A DNA stretch of 44,128 bases, taken from CATZDY01 sp045599035. GTDB taxonomy: Bacteria; Bacillota; Desulfotomaculia; Desulfotomaculales; Desulfocucumaceae. Shown here one piece after another: positions 7,619-16,218 of the stretch (the stretch's first letter is position 1; every line of letters starts with the position of its first letter). Both the position numbers and the translations under genes were made by a program. The notes beneath the pieces were generated by a model, which was not told the origin of the DNA, searched no databases, and saw only the letters and a list, made by a program, of their open reading frames with translations. The DNA lies in NCBI GenBank assembly GCA_045599035.1, contig JAZRVI010000053.1:1-44128 (forward strand). Reading direction: 5' to 3'.

Positions 7619-7668
7619 TTGCAAACCTCCCCTTTGGGCTTTATCCGGCTGCTAATAAGCCGAACCAC

Positions 7669-8040
7669 TTATTTTTTCCGGCGTACCCCAACGGTTCTTT
7701 TCGGACCTTTGCGGGTACGGGCGTTAGTTTTTGTTCTTTGTCCCCGAACCGGCATTCCCCGGCGGTGTCTAAGACCTCTGTAGCAGCCAATTTCAATCAG
7801 CCGCTTGATGTTCATGGCAATTTCCCGCCGCAAGTCACCTTCGACCTTATAATTCTTTTCAATAGTTTCTCTTAATTTATTGATTTCTTCTTCGGTCAGG
7901 TTTTTTACCCGGGTATCCGGATTAATTCCGGTTTGTGCCAAAATTTCATTGGATGTAGTTCTGCCGATACCGTAAATATAGGTCAGAGCAATTTCCACCC
8001 TTTTATCACGAGGCAAATCAGCCCCAGCGATACGTGCCAT
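7669..8040 (-). CDS. rpsM: 30S ribosomal protein S13
   Basis: The 123-residue protein begins MARIAGADLPRDKRVEIALTYIYGIGR and ends in the basic tail TRKGPKRTVGVRRKK that reaches the P-site tRNA. RGLRHRRGMPVRGQRT is the S13 signature. S13 sits in the 30S head and makes the intersubunit bridge. GGGAGGTG lies about 8 nt upstream of the ATG. It begins the alpha operon section after rpmJ. Confidence 0.97.
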   Translation of the reverse strand: MARIAGADLPRDKRVEIALTYIYGIGRTTSNEILAQTGINPDTRVKNLTEEEINKLRETIEKNYKVEGDLRREIAMNIKRLIEIGCYRGLRHRRGMPVRGQRTKTNARTRKGPKRTVGVRRKK

Positions 8041-8060
8041 GCAGCTTACACCTCCCGTAC

Positions 8061-8174
8061 TTATCCCTGTCTTTGTTTATGTTTGGGGTTTTCGCAGATG
8101 ACCATGATCTTGCCTTCCCGTCTAATCACCTTGCATTTTTCACAAATCGGTTTTACCGAAGACCGTACTTTCAT
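8061..8174 (-). CDS. rpmJ: 50S ribosomal protein L36
   Basis: A 37-codon gene that translates as MKVRSSVKPICEKCKVIRR followed by EGKIMVICENPKHKQRQG. C11, C14, C27 and H32 form the zinc ribbon of the C+ L36 form. The start ATG follows AAAAGGAGGGG. It lies between infA and rpsM, the standard place. Confidence 0.95.
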   Translation of the reverse strand: MKVRSSVKPICEKCKVIRREGKIMVICENPKHKQRQG

Positions 8175-8203
8175 TCAAAACCCCTCCTTTTCTCCGGCAA
8201 TTA

Positions 8204-8422
8204 CTACTTATAACGATACACGATTCGACCTCGGGTCAGGTCATATGGAGATAATTCTACCATTACCCGATCTCCGGACAAAATCCTGATAAAATTCATT
8301 CTGATTTTTCCGGATACATGAGCCAATACTTTATGGCCATTTTGCAATTCAACTCTAAACATGGCATTTGGTAAAGGTTCAATTACCGTACCTTCCACTT
8401 CAATAACATCCTGCTTGGACAT
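8204..8422 (-). CDS. infA: Translation initiation factor IF-1
   Basis: The 72-residue S1/OB-fold protein (MSKQDVIEVEGTVIEPLPNAMF, then HKVLAHVSGKIRMNFIRILSGDRVMVELSPYDLTRGRI) binds the ribosomal A site during initiation. Length and sequence are those of typical Firmicutes IF-1. It follows map by 35 nt and precedes rpmJ. The KOW-domain gene that some Firmicutes carry between map and infA is absent. Confidence 0.97.
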   Translation of the reverse strand: MSKQDVIEVEGTVIEPLPNAMFRVELQNGHKVLAHVSGKIRMNFIRILSGDRVMVELSPYDLTRGRIVYRYK

Positions 8423-8457
8423 TTTTACCTCCTCATGGGGGGACTAAACCTACCCCA

Positions 8458-9207
8458 CTATAATTTGGTTAATATTTCCGGTTGGTCATCAGTAATTGCG
8501 ACAGTATGTTCAAAATGGGCGGATAATTTGCCATCTTTGGTAACTACAGTCCAATTATTCAACAGCGTCTTAACCTCGTAAGTTCCCATGTTTATCATCG
8601 GTTCAATGGCCAGGGTCATCCCAGCCCGAAGTCTTGGTCCGTGTCCTGGACGGCCAAAATTGGGGATTTGGGGATCTTCATGCATTTTAGAGCCAACTCC
8701 ATGCCCAACATAATCCCGGACTACTGAAAAACCGGCGGCTTCAGCGTGTTTCTGCACCGCATGAGAAATATCTGACAGCCGCTTTCCCGTTTGAGCCTGT
8801 TCAATGCCTTTAAACAGGGATTCTTCCGTAACCTGCAAAAGCCGAGCGGCTTCCGAATCAATTTCGCCCACCGGAAAAGTTTTGGCACTATCTCCAAAAT
8901 AACCATGAATCCCGGCTCCAATGTCTACGCTGACAATGTCCCCTTCCGCCAAAACGGTTTTCTTGTCCGGAATCCCATGCACTACCTGCTCATTAACCGA
9001 AATACAAGTAGCTGCAGGAAAATCATACAGACCCTTAAAAGCCGCTGAAGCACCTTCGGCCAGAATAAAATTTTCGGCCAACCGATCCAATTCAGCCGTG
9101 GTTACCCCCGGCTTAATAGATTTTTTAACTTCCTGGTGTGCCCCGGCCACTACTTTGCCGGCATCCCGCATATATTTTAATTCTGTTGCTGATTTTAGAG
9201 TAATCAT
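8458..9207 (-). CDS. map: Methionine aminopeptidase, type I
   Basis: Removes the initiator methionine from nascent proteins. The 249-residue protein shows the five metal ligands in their motifs: VDIGAG (Asp), GDSAKTF (Asp; usually GDAAKTF), GHGVG (His), LAIEPM (Glu) and FEHTVAIT (Glu). There is no N-terminal zinc finger, as in bacterial type Ia enzymes. Its ATG lies 7 nt beyond the secY stop and the ribosome-binding site falls in the end of secY, so the two are coupled. The adenylate kinase gene that usually sits between secY and map is missing. Confidence 0.96.
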   Translation of the reverse strand: MITLKSATELKYMRDAGKVVAGAHQEVKKSIKPGVTTAELDRLAENFILAEGASAAFKGLYDFPAATCISVNEQVVHGIPDKKTVLAEGDIVSVDIGAGIHGYFGDSAKTFPVGEIDSEAARLLQVTEESLFKGIEQAQTGKRLSDISHAVQKHAEAAGFSVVRDYVGHGVGSKMHEDPQIPNFGRPGHGPRLRAGMTLAIEPMINMGTYEVKTLLNNWTVVTKDGKLSAHFEHTVAITDDQPEILTKL

Positions 9208-9214
9208 AATTCGC

Positions 9215-10483
9215 CTACTTAATAAATCCTTCGTAACTACGCATCAGCATATGGGACTCGATCTGCTTCATTGTATCCAAAGCGACCCCTACGGCAATTA
9301 ACACCGATGTACCCCCGAATTTAAAATCCTCAAAACCGATTAGACCCACTAACTGATTTGGAATAATCGCAATCAAGGCCAGGAAAACCGCTCCGGCCAA
9401 AGTAATTCTGCCCATAACCTTAGCAATATAGTCTGCTGTCGGACGACCCGGTCTAATCCCCGGAATAAACCCACCGTACTTTTTGATATTTTCCGCCATA
9501 TCGGACGGATTGGTAATAATAGCAGTATAGAAGTAAGTAAAACCAATGATTAACAACGCATAAATAATCACATTGGCCGGATCATTCCAACCAAAATGGT
9601 TATAAAACCATCTGGCAATGCTGCTTTTAGCCTGAAAATAATAAGCAATTTGTTCTGGCAGCATCAGGATTGAAGAAGCAAAGATAATGGGAATAACCCC
9701 TGCCTGATTAACTCTCAATGGTAAATGAGTAGATTGTCCGCCATAAACCCGACGGCCGACAACTCTTTTGGCATATTGAACCGGAATTCTCCGCTGACCT
9801 TGTTGTACAAATACAATGCAAGCTATTACAGCAATAATTACAACCAACAAAATCAGAACATCAAAAATTCCGATGGTGCTATTATCCATGGTTAAATAGC
9901 TCCAGATTTTACCTAAAGCTCCCGGAATCTGAGAAACGATCCCGGCGAAAATGATTAAGGAAATTCCGTTTCCAATTCCTTTTTCCGTAATCTGTTCACC
10001 CATCCACATCAGCAAGGTAGTACCACCGGTAATAGCTATGGCTACTATCAGATAAGACCAGAAGCTGGGATGAGTTAAAGCACGATCAACCGCAGCTACT
10101 GTACCAATGGCCTGCACAAAAGCCAAAACTACCGTCAAATACCGAGTGTATTGAGTAATTTTTTTCCGTCCTTCTTCACCTTCTTTGGAAAGCCTTTCCA
10201 AGGCGGGAATTACTACCGTCATCAACTGCATAATAATTGAAGCATTGATGTAGGGAGTAATACTCATGGCAAAAATGGTAAAAGCCGAGAAGGAACCCCC
10301 GGAAATAATATTGTAAAAACCAAAAAGCTGATTGCTTTCTACCAGTTGGGCAAAAGCATTGGCATCTACCCCTGGAACCGGAATATTGGCTCCCAGACGA
10401 AAGAAGAAGAACATTACGAAGGTAAAGAAAATTTTATGCCGTAATTCACCAATTTTGAATACGTTCTTTAAAGTGCTAAGCAC
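9215..10483 (-). CDS. secY: Protein translocase subunit SecY
   Basis: The 422-residue, ten-helix channel of the Sec translocon. Recognisable parts are the N-terminal KIGELRHKIFFTFVMFFFFRLGANIPVPGVD, the plug-side GGSFSAFTIFAMSITPYINASIIMQLM, and the cytoplasmic loops with QGQRRIPVQYAKRVVG and GFIPGIRPGRPTADYI. The start is GTG, immediately after the rplO stop, with GAGGTGAT inside the rplO end, so translation is coupled. SecE and SecG are not in the window. Confidence 0.97.
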   Translation of the reverse strand: MLSTLKNVFKIGELRHKIFFTFVMFFFFRLGANIPVPGVDANAFAQLVESNQLFGFYNIISGGSFSAFTIFAMSITPYINASIIMQLMTVVIPALERLSKEGEEGRKKITQYTRYLTVVLAFVQAIGTVAAVDRALTHPSFWSYLIVAIAITGGTTLLMWMGEQITEKGIGNGISLIIFAGIVSQIPGALGKIWSYLTMDNSTIGIFDVLILLVVIIAVIACIVFVQQGQRRIPVQYAKRVVGRRVYGGQSTHLPLRVNQAGVIPIIFASSILMLPEQIAYYFQAKSSIARWFYNHFGWNDPANVIIYALLIIGFTYFYTAIITNPSDMAENIKKYGGFIPGIRPGRPTADYIAKVMGRITLAGAVFLALIAIIPNQLVGLIGFEDFKFGGTSVLIAVGVALDTMKQIESHMLMRSYEGFIK

Positions 10484-10930
10484 TTAAATCACCTCAGCCT
10501 TACCACCGGCTGCTTCTATTTTCTCTATTGCCGATTTACTAAAAGCATTAACTTGAACGGTTATAGCCTTATTTAAATCGCCATTACCCAAAATCTTAAC
10601 TCCGTCGGCGACTTTTTTAATCACACCGGCATCAAGCAAAGTTTCCAGTGTAACTACCGTGCCAGCTTCAAAACGCTCTAAAGCAGAAACATTAATAGCA
10701 ATGATTTCTTTTTTAAACGGCTGGTTGCTAAAACCCCGTTTCGGCATCCGTCTTTGCAGGGGCATCTGGCCGCCTTCAAAACCGGGACGAACTCCGCCGC
10801 CCGAACGAGCATTTTGACCATTGTGACCCCGACCGGCTGTTTTACCCCAGCCGCTGCCAGGTCCCTGACCTTTGCGGGCAGGTTTTTTTCTGGCTCCGTA
10901 ATTAGGTCTTAAATCGTTTAACTGGATCAC
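10484..10930 (-). CDS. rplO: 50S ribosomal protein L15
   Basis: The 148-residue protein has the glycine/arginine-rich N-terminus (RKKPARKGQGPGSGWGKTAGRGHNGQNARSGG) that threads into 23S rRNA, and the motif GFEGGQMPLQRRMPKRGF. The start is GTG at 10930 with GGGAGGTG about 11 nt upstream. It is the last r-protein of the spc section and is coupled to secY. Confidence 0.96.
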   Translation of the reverse strand: MIQLNDLRPNYGARKKPARKGQGPGSGWGKTAGRGHNGQNARSGGGVRPGFEGGQMPLQRRMPKRGFSNQPFKKEIIAINVSALERFEAGTVVTLETLLDAGVIKKVADGVKILGNGDLNKAITVQVNAFSKSAIEKIEAAGGKAEVI

Positions 10931-10946
10931 CTGATTTTACACCTCC

Positions 10947-11126
10947 CTACGCTTCTTCCACCTTCAACAAGTGAGCAACTTTATTGATCATGCCCTTGAT
11001 TTGTGGAGTATCTTCCTGAATAACGGAACTGTTCAGCTTGCCCAAGCCCAAAGTTTTGACAACAACTCTTTGGTTTTGCGGCCGACTGATCACACTTTTA
11101 ACCAGGGTAATTTTCAATTTTGCCAT
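10947..11126 (-). CDS. rpmD: 50S ribosomal protein L30
   Basis: The 59-residue protein begins MAKLKITLVKSVISRPQNQRVVVKTLGLGKLNSSV and matches bacterial L30 in length. I use ATG 11126 because AGGGGTGAT lies about 8 nt upstream. It lies between rpsE and rplO. Confidence 0.95.
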   Translation of the reverse strand: MAKLKITLVKSVISRPQNQRVVVKTLGLGKLNSSVIQEDTPQIKGMINKVAHLLKVEEA

Positions 11127-11138
11127 TACCAATCACCC

Positions 11139-11639
11139 CTAACCGATAATTTCTTCCACAGATTTCCCCCGAAGCCGGGCTACTTCCTGCGGAGTTTTCA
11201 GATTTTCTAAAGCTTTAATGGTAGCATAGACCATATTATTCGCATTGTTGGAACCCAGAGATTTGGTCAGAATGTCTTTAATTCCAGCCAATTCCAGGAT
11301 AGCCCGAACCGGACCCCCGGCAATAACCCCGGTACCAGGAGCAGCAGGTCTCATTAAAACTTTGCCTGCTCCAAAAATCCCGGTGATTTCATGCGGAATA
11401 GTAGTGCCAGCCAAAGGAACTTCAATCATGTTCTTTTTAGCATCCTCAACACCCTTGCGAATGGCTTCCGGAACTTCGCCGGCTTTTCCCAAGCCAGAAC
11501 CAACATGACCATTTTCGTCTCCAACAACGACCAGAGCAGAAAAACTAAATCTCCGCCCGCCTTTAACTACTTTGGCTACCCGGTTAATAAATACGACCTT
11601 TTCGGTCAACTCCATGCTTCCAGCATCAATTCTGGACAC
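11139..11639 (-). CDS. rpsE: 30S ribosomal protein S5
   Basis: The 166-residue protein contains the S5 N-terminal dsRNA-binding-like domain (EKVVFINRVAKVVKGGRRFSFSALVVVGDENGHVG) and the C-terminal half with PGTGVIAGGPVRAILELAGI. S5 contributes to decoding fidelity and mRNA helicase function at the entry tunnel. The start is GTG with GGGAGGG well placed upstream. Confidence 0.97.
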   Translation of the reverse strand: MSRIDAGSMELTEKVVFINRVAKVVKGGRRFSFSALVVVGDENGHVGSGLGKAGEVPEAIRKGVEDAKKNMIEVPLAGTTIPHEITGIFGAGKVLMRPAAPGTGVIAGGPVRAILELAGIKDILTKSLGSNNANNMVYATIKALENLKTPQEVARLRGKSVEEIIG

Positions 11640-11665
11640 CAGCTTCCCTCCCTTGCAGTACTTAA

Positions 11666-12031
11666 TTAGAATTTAAGTCCAGCTTCTCTGGCAGCATCTG
11701 CCAGCTCTTTAATTCTGCCATGATAAATGTAACCGGCCCGGTCAAAAACCACCGATTCAATTCCCAGATCCAGGGTTTTGCGAGCAATTAAGGCACCTAC
11801 TGCTTTGGCACCATCAATATTACCGCCATTATTTTGCCCTTTTAATTCAGCAGATAAAGAAGAAGCAGCAGCCAGGGTTACTCCTTTTTCATCATCAATG
11901 ATTTGGGCATAAATATTATTAATGCTGCGATAAACATTCAAACGAGGACGCCGGGCTGTGCCAAAAATTTTGTTACGCACTCTGACTTGACGTTTGGCTC
12001 GCAGTTTATTGCGATCAGCTTTTTTAATCAA
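11666..12031 (-). CDS. rplR: 50S ribosomal protein L18
   Basis: The 121-residue 5S rRNA-binding protein reads IKKADRNKLRAKRQVRVRNKIFGTARRPRLNVYRS at its N-terminus and ends AAREAGLKF. The start is TTG, preceded by GGAGGAG at somewhat long spacing (about 12 nt). It follows rplF closely. Confidence 0.96.
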   Translation of the reverse strand: MIKKADRNKLRAKRQVRVRNKIFGTARRPRLNVYRSINNIYAQIIDDEKGVTLAAASSLSAELKGQNNGGNIDGAKAVGALIARKTLDLGIESVVFDRAGYIYHGRIKELADAAREAGLKF

Positions 12032-12048
12032 CTTAAAGTCAGCTCCTC

Positions 12049-12588
12049 CTACTTTTTAGCCCCAGCCTTACCAGCTTTGCGGCGAATATGTTCATTTTCG
12101 TATTTAATACCTTTACCTTTGTACGGCTCCGGTTCTCTGACTGAACGAATGTTGGCGGCCACAGCCCCTACTTTTTCTTTGTCCATGCCTTTAACCGTAA
12201 TTTTGGTTTGAGCCGGAACTTCGATTTCAATTCCTTCGGGCGGAACAATTTCCACCGGATGAGAATAACCAACATTCAAAACCAGGGTTTTACCCTGCAA
12301 AGCAGCTTTGTAACCCACCCCGTTCATTTCCAGGTTCTTGGAAAATCCTTGAGTTACGCCCACTACCATATTATTAATCAAAGTCCGGGTCAGGCCATAT
12401 AAAGAACGATATTGTTTGGCTTCCGGTTCTTTAACCGTAATTACATTATCTTCAATCTGCAACTGCATAGCCGAATGCAATTCCCGCGACAGCACACCCT
12501 TAGGGCCTTTAACGCTAATGGCACAGCCGTCCAGCTTTATTTCAACCCCTTGCGGAAGTGCAATTGGTTGTTTGCCAATTCTGGACAC
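12049..12588 (-). CDS. rplF: 50S ribosomal protein L6
   Basis: The 179-residue protein is a duplicated-domain L6: MSRIGKQPIALPQGVEI at the start and the C-terminal signature EPEPYKGKGIKYENEHIRRKAGKAG. L6 lies near the factor-binding site of the 50S. The start is GTG with GGAGG 7 nt upstream. Confidence 0.97.
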   Translation of the reverse strand: MSRIGKQPIALPQGVEIKLDGCAISVKGPKGVLSRELHSAMQLQIEDNVITVKEPEAKQYRSLYGLTRTLINNMVVGVTQGFSKNLEMNGVGYKAALQGKTLVLNVGYSHPVEIVPPEGIEIEVPAQTKITVKGMDKEKVGAVAANIRSVREPEPYKGKGIKYENEHIRRKAGKAGAKK

Positions 12589-12613
12589 ATCTACACCTCC
12601 TTAAAGTTATGAT

Positions 12614-13012
12614 TTACCAGACATAACAAACTACTTCGCCGCCCAACCCCAATTTACGAGCCTGCTTATCAGACATCAGACCCTTTGAGGTGGATATAAT
12701 GGCAATTCCCAAGCCGCCCAAAACTTTGGGGACGGCATCTTTTCTGGCATAAACCCGCAAGCCGGGCTTGCTGATTCTTTTAATACCGGTGATAACTCTT
12801 TCTTTGTCAGAACCGTATTTCAAATAGACTTTGATGGTTCCCTGTTTGGCATCCGCTATATATTCACAATCTTTGATATAGCCTTCCTGCTTCAAAATAT
12901 CAGCAATAGCTTTTTTCATTTTGGAGGCCGGAGCTTCCACTTTTTCATGGTAAACAATGTTAGCATTGCGAATACGGGTCAAGAAGTCTGCCACGGGGTC
13001 AGTCATTACCAT
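12614..13012 (-). CDS. rpsH: 30S ribosomal protein S8
   Basis: The 132-residue protein begins MVMTDPVADFLTRIRNAN and ends STSKGLMSDKQARKLGLGGEVVCYVW, the S8 signature. S8 binds helix 21 of 16S rRNA and, in E. coli, represses the spc operon. I choose ATG 13012 (GGAGG 9 nt upstream) over the TTG two codons earlier. Confidence 0.97.
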   Translation of the reverse strand: MVMTDPVADFLTRIRNANIVYHEKVEAPASKMKKAIADILKQEGYIKDCEYIADAKQGTIKVYLKYGSDKERVITGIKRISKPGLRVYARKDAVPKVLGGLGIAIISTSKGLMSDKQARKLGLGGEVVCYVW

Positions 13013-13033
13013 GCCCAAAAACCTCCTTCCAAA

Positions 13034-13219
13034 TTACCAACTGGCTTTGCGTACTCCGGGGATTTCACCTTTATAAGACAGTTCCCGAAAACAAATCCGG
13101 CAAATACCGAATTTACGCATATATGCGTGCGGCCGTCCACATAGCTTGCATCTATTGTAACTGCGTACCTTATATTTAGGTTGTTTGGCACAACGGTTAA
13201 TCATGGACTTTTTTGCCAC
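13034..13219 (-). CDS. rpsZ: 30S ribosomal protein S14 type Z (zinc-binding)
   Basis: The 61-residue protein has the short C+ form of S14 with zinc ligands C24, C27, C40 and C43 in CKLC and CRIC, and ends GVRKASW. The start is GTG with GGAGGG 7 nt upstream. No zinc-independent paralogue is seen in the window. Confidence 0.96.
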   Translation of the reverse strand: MAKKSMINRCAKQPKYKVRSYNRCKLCGRPHAYMRKFGICRICFRELSYKGEIPGVRKASW

Positions 13220-13263
13220 TATTTTCCCTCCTTACTGATTTCAAATTTAAGATAAGGGACATT

Positions 13264-13806
13264 TTATGCTGCTGCAAAAGGCATACCCATTAACCGCAGC
13301 AATTCACGAGCTTCTTCGTCAGTCCGGGCAGTAGTAACAAAAATAATGTCCATGCCTCTAACCTGATCGATTTTATCATATTCAATTTCCGGGAAAATCA
13401 ATTGTTCCTTGATTCCCATGCTGTAATTGCCCCGGCCATCAAAAGATTTCGGAGAAAGACCACGAAAGTCACGCACTCTGGGCAGGGCAATACTGATCAA
13501 TTTATCCATAAAATGATACATTCTGTCGCCCCGCAAAGTAACTTTGCAGCCTACTTTCATGCCTTCCCGCAATTTGAAAGCAGCAATAGACTTTTTGGCT
13601 TTGGTGATTACCGGCTGCTGACCGGTAATAATAGTTAAATCGCCCACGGCAGCATCCATGGCTTTGCTGTTTTGGATAGCTTCGCCTACGCCGATATTAA
13701 CCACAATTTTTTCTATTTTGGGGACTTCCATGATATTTTTATACTCAAATTTTTTCGCCATAGCTTCGATTACTTGAGCTTTATATTTTTCTTTTAATCT
13801 CGACAC
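13264..13806 (-). CDS. rplE: 50S ribosomal protein L5
   Basis: The 180-residue protein contains KIEKIVVNIGVGEA, GQQPVITKAKKSIAAFKLREGMKVGCKVTLRG and ALPRVRDFRGLSPKSFDGRGNYSMGIKEQLIFPEI, all L5 signatures. It binds 5S rRNA with L18 and contacts P-site tRNA. The start is GTG behind GGAGGG. Confidence 0.97.
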   Translation of the reverse strand: MSRLKEKYKAQVIEAMAKKFEYKNIMEVPKIEKIVVNIGVGEAIQNSKAMDAAVGDLTIITGQQPVITKAKKSIAAFKLREGMKVGCKVTLRGDRMYHFMDKLISIALPRVRDFRGLSPKSFDGRGNYSMGIKEQLIFPEIEYDKIDQVRGMDIIFVTTARTDEEARELLRLMGMPFAAA

Positions 13807-13863
13807 CCCAAATTCCCTCCTTCCAAATATTCGTTCTCCGGAATTACAAAGGAAAATTTTGTT

Positions 13864-14187
13864 TTAGTCCAAAACTTCTCCGCATTTATTGCAAACCCGA
13901 ACCTTGCTGCCGTCTTCCAAAAACTTTTTGCCGATTCTGACAGGCCGACTGCATTTTTTGCAATAAATCATTACATTGGAAACATGAATTGGAGCTTCTT
14001 TTTCCATAATTCCTCCCTGGGGGAATTGGCGGTTTGCTCTCATATGGCGTTTAACAATATTAATATCTTCGACAATACAGGTTTCTTTAGCCGGTTGCAC
14101 ACTGACAATCTTACCTTTTTTGCCTTTATGTTTGCCAGCAATAACTACTACGGTATCGTCTTTTTTAACGTTAACTTTGTTGGGCAT
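13864..14187 (-). CDS. rplX: 50S ribosomal protein L24
   Basis: The 107-residue assembly-initiator protein has the KOW motif (KKDDTVVVIAGKHKGKKGKIVSV). Its C-terminal ribbon has two CxxC pairs (C76/C79 and C99/C102), so it is probably a zinc-binding variant. IVKRHMRANRQFPQGGIMEKEAPIHVSNV is the L24 core. ATG start. Confidence 0.96.
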   Translation of the reverse strand: MPNKVNVKKDDTVVVIAGKHKGKKGKIVSVQPAKETCIVEDINIVKRHMRANRQFPQGGIMEKEAPIHVSNVMIYCKKCSRPVRIGKKFLEDGSKVRVCNKCGEVLD

Positions 14188-14227
14188 TATTTATTCCCAC
14201 CTCCTCTTTTCTCAACCGGTTTGCAGC

Positions 14228-14596
14228 TTATAAAACCTCGGGAGCCAAAGAAACAATTTTCATAAAGTCCCGATCTCTAAGCTCTCTTGCCACCGGTCCA
14301 AAGATACGAGTACCCCGAGGGCTTTTATCGTCTTTAATCAACACGGCTGCGTTTTCATCAAATTTAATATAAGAGCCGTCCGGACGACCTAATTCTTTAA
14401 CCGTGCGAACCACTACGCACTTGACAACTTCACCTTTCTTAACAACGCCGCCGGGCGTAGCTTCTTTTACCGAACAAACGATAATATCTCCTACGCTGGC
14501 ATAACGACGCATCGAACCGCCTAACACCTTAATGCACATCATTTTTTTAGCCCCGGTGTTGTCGGCTACTTTCAAAATGGTTTGAGGCTGAATCAA
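14228..14596 (-). CDS. rplN: 50S ribosomal protein L14
   Basis: The 122-residue protein begins MIQPQTILKVADNTGAKKMMCIKVLGG and ends REKDRDFMKIVSLAPEVL-like (here RELRDRDFMKIVSLAPEVL), the canonical L14. It bridges to 16S helix 14. The start is TTG with GGGAGG about 9 nt upstream. Confidence 0.97.
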   Translation of the reverse strand: MIQPQTILKVADNTGAKKMMCIKVLGGSMRRYASVGDIIVCSVKEATPGGVVKKGEVVKCVVVRTVKELGRPDGSYIKFDENAAVLIKDDKSPRGTRIFGPVARELRDRDFMKIVSLAPEVL

Positions 14597-14635
14597 TTAA
14601 ATTTACCTCCCTTCAGCGTTAGTGTTCGTTTTCTG

Positions 14636-14899
14636 TTAGATTTGGTGTGCTCTTTCCAGAATTTCAACGATTCTCCAACGCTTATCTTTGGAAAGCGGTC
14701 TGGTTTCCATAATTTTAACTTTATCGCCAATCCGACAGGCATTTTCTGCATCATGAGCTTTAAACTTTTTGGTTCTTCTAACGGCTCTTTGATACAAGGA
14801 ATGGCTGACCAGAGTTTCAACGGCGACAACCACGGTTTTATCCATTTTATCGCTTACTACCCGACCAATCCGGGTTTTCCGCAAATTGCGTTCTTCCAA
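14636..14899 (-). CDS. rpsQ: 30S ribosomal protein S17
   Basis: The 87-residue OB-fold protein begins MEERNLRKTRIGRVVSDKMDKTVVVAVE and contains YQRAVRRTKKFKAHDAENACRIGDKVKIMETRPLSKDKRW. It stabilises the 5' domain of 16S rRNA. The start is TTG with GGAGGG 8 nt upstream. Confidence 0.96.
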   Translation of the reverse strand: MEERNLRKTRIGRVVSDKMDKTVVVAVETLVSHSLYQRAVRRTKKFKAHDAENACRIGDKVKIMETRPLSKDKRWRIVEILERAHQI

Positions 14900-14920
14900 G
14901 CCAAATACCCTCCTTCATGC

Positions 14921-15127
14921 TTACTGGACAACAATCCCCATCAGCTCTCTTTGCCGCTGGATGGTTTTGGCTCGGGCAATATTCCGTTTTACTTCCCGAA
15001 TCCGAGCCGGATTATCCAATTGCCCTGTCACCAAACGAAACTTCAGATTAAAGAGTTCATCTTTGGAATCGTCAATTCTCTGCACCAGTTCAGCATCAGT
15101 CAATTGTTTCAGATCTCTAACCTTCAT
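14921..15127 (-). CDS. rpmC: 50S ribosomal protein L29
   Basis: The 68-residue helical-hairpin protein begins MKVRDLKQLTDAELVQRIDDSK and ends VKRNIARAKTIQRQREL. ATG 15127 is preferred because AGGTGA lies 7 nt upstream. That places the start 11 nt inside the rplP end and implies coupled translation. Confidence 0.95.
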   Translation of the reverse strand: MKVRDLKQLTDAELVQRIDDSKDELFNLKFRLVTGQLDNPARIREVKRNIARAKTIQRQRELMGIVVQ

Positions 15128-15548
15128 TTGGTTCACCTGCTTCCCCACGAATCACAAACTTGGTTTTGATAGGCAGTTTGTGGGCGGCCAGCCGCATGGC
15201 TTCTCTGGCAATATCCTCACTGACCCCGGCCAATTCAAATAACATCCGACCCGGTTTAACTACAGCTACCCAGTATTCTGGAGCCCCTTTACCGCTTCCC
15301 ATACGGGTTTCAGCCGGTTTTTGGGTAATCGGACGATCCGGGAAAATTCTAATCCATACTTTACCGCCACGTTTGATATAACGGGTCATGGCAATACGAG
15401 CGGCTTCAATCTGACGACTGGTGATCCAGGCTGCACCTTGAGCCTGCAAACCAAATTCACCAAAATCTACCGAAGTACCACCCTTGGGTTTACCTTTTAA
15501 ATCCGGGCGGTGCTGCTTACGATATTTAACTCTTTTTGGTAATAACAT
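15117..15548 (-). CDS. rplP: 50S ribosomal protein L16
   Basis: The 143-residue protein starts MLLPKRVKYRKQHRPDLKGKPKGGTSVDFGEFGLQA and carries RKPAETRMGSGKGAPEYWVAVV (here QKPAETRMGSGKG), the L16 signature. It lies at the A site of the 50S. ATG start, 6 nt after rpsC; its end overlaps rpmC by 11 nt. Confidence 0.97.
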   Translation of the reverse strand: MLLPKRVKYRKQHRPDLKGKPKGGTSVDFGEFGLQAQGAAWITSRQIEAARIAMTRYIKRGGKVWIRIFPDRPITQKPAETRMGSGKGAPEYWVAVVKPGRMLFELAGVSEDIAREAMRLAAHKLPIKTKFVIRGEAGEPNEG

Positions 15549-15554
15549 TTGAGT

Positions 15555-16217
15555 TTATTCGCCTCCTTGCCCGGCTTTTATTTTGGATTCAGGCAAAACT
15601 TCGCCTTTGTAGATCCAAACTTTAATTCCAATTTTGCCATAAGTAGTATTGGCTTCCCAAGTAGCATAGTCAATATCTGCCCGCAAAGTGTGCAGAGGAA
15701 CTTTGCCTTCACTATACCATTCAGAACGAGCAATTTCGGCTCCGGCCAGACGACCGGCACAACAGATTTTAATTCCCTTGGCACCCATTTTCATAGAGCG
15801 GGAAACCGCTTGTTTCATAGCTCTTCTGAAGGCAGTTCTTCTTTCAATTTGAGAAGCTACATTTTCAGCTACCAGTTGAGCATCAACTTCCGGATTTTTA
15901 ACTTCCATGATATTGATATGAACCTGTTTACCGGTCATGGCTTCCAATTGCTGCCGCAAAGTTTCAACTTCGGCTCCAGCCCGACCAATTACGATACCGG
16001 GTTTGGCGGTATGGATGGTTACTTTCACCCGATTGGCAGCTCTTTCGATTTGGGTTCTGGAAATTCCGGAATGAAACAATTTTTTCTTAATGAAATTACG
16101 AACCTTTACATCTTCTACCAAAAGATCGCCAAAATCTTTTTTATTGGCATACCATTTGGCATCCCAGTCTTTAATAATCCCAATTCTTAATCCCTTAGGA
16201 TGTACTTTCTGCCCCAC
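15555..16217 (-). CDS. rpsC: 30S ribosomal protein S3
   Basis: The 220-residue protein has an N-terminal KH type II domain (GLRIGIIKDWDAKWYANKKDFGDLL, then IHTAKPGIVIGRAGAEVETLR with the GxxG loop). The C-terminal S3 domain contains IKICCAGRLAGAEIARSEWYSEGKVPLHTLRADIDYA. S3 forms part of the mRNA entry helicase. The start is GTG behind GGAGGG; it begins 1 nt after the rplV stop. Confidence 0.97.
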   Translation of the reverse strand: MGQKVHPKGLRIGIIKDWDAKWYANKKDFGDLLVEDVKVRNFIKKKLFHSGISRTQIERAANRVKVTIHTAKPGIVIGRAGAEVETLRQQLEAMTGKQVHINIMEVKNPEVDAQLVAENVASQIERRTAFRRAMKQAVSRSMKMGAKGIKICCAGRLAGAEIARSEWYSEGKVPLHTLRADIDYATWEANTTYGKIGIKVWIYKGEVLPESKIKAGQGGE

Positions 16218-16218
16218 G

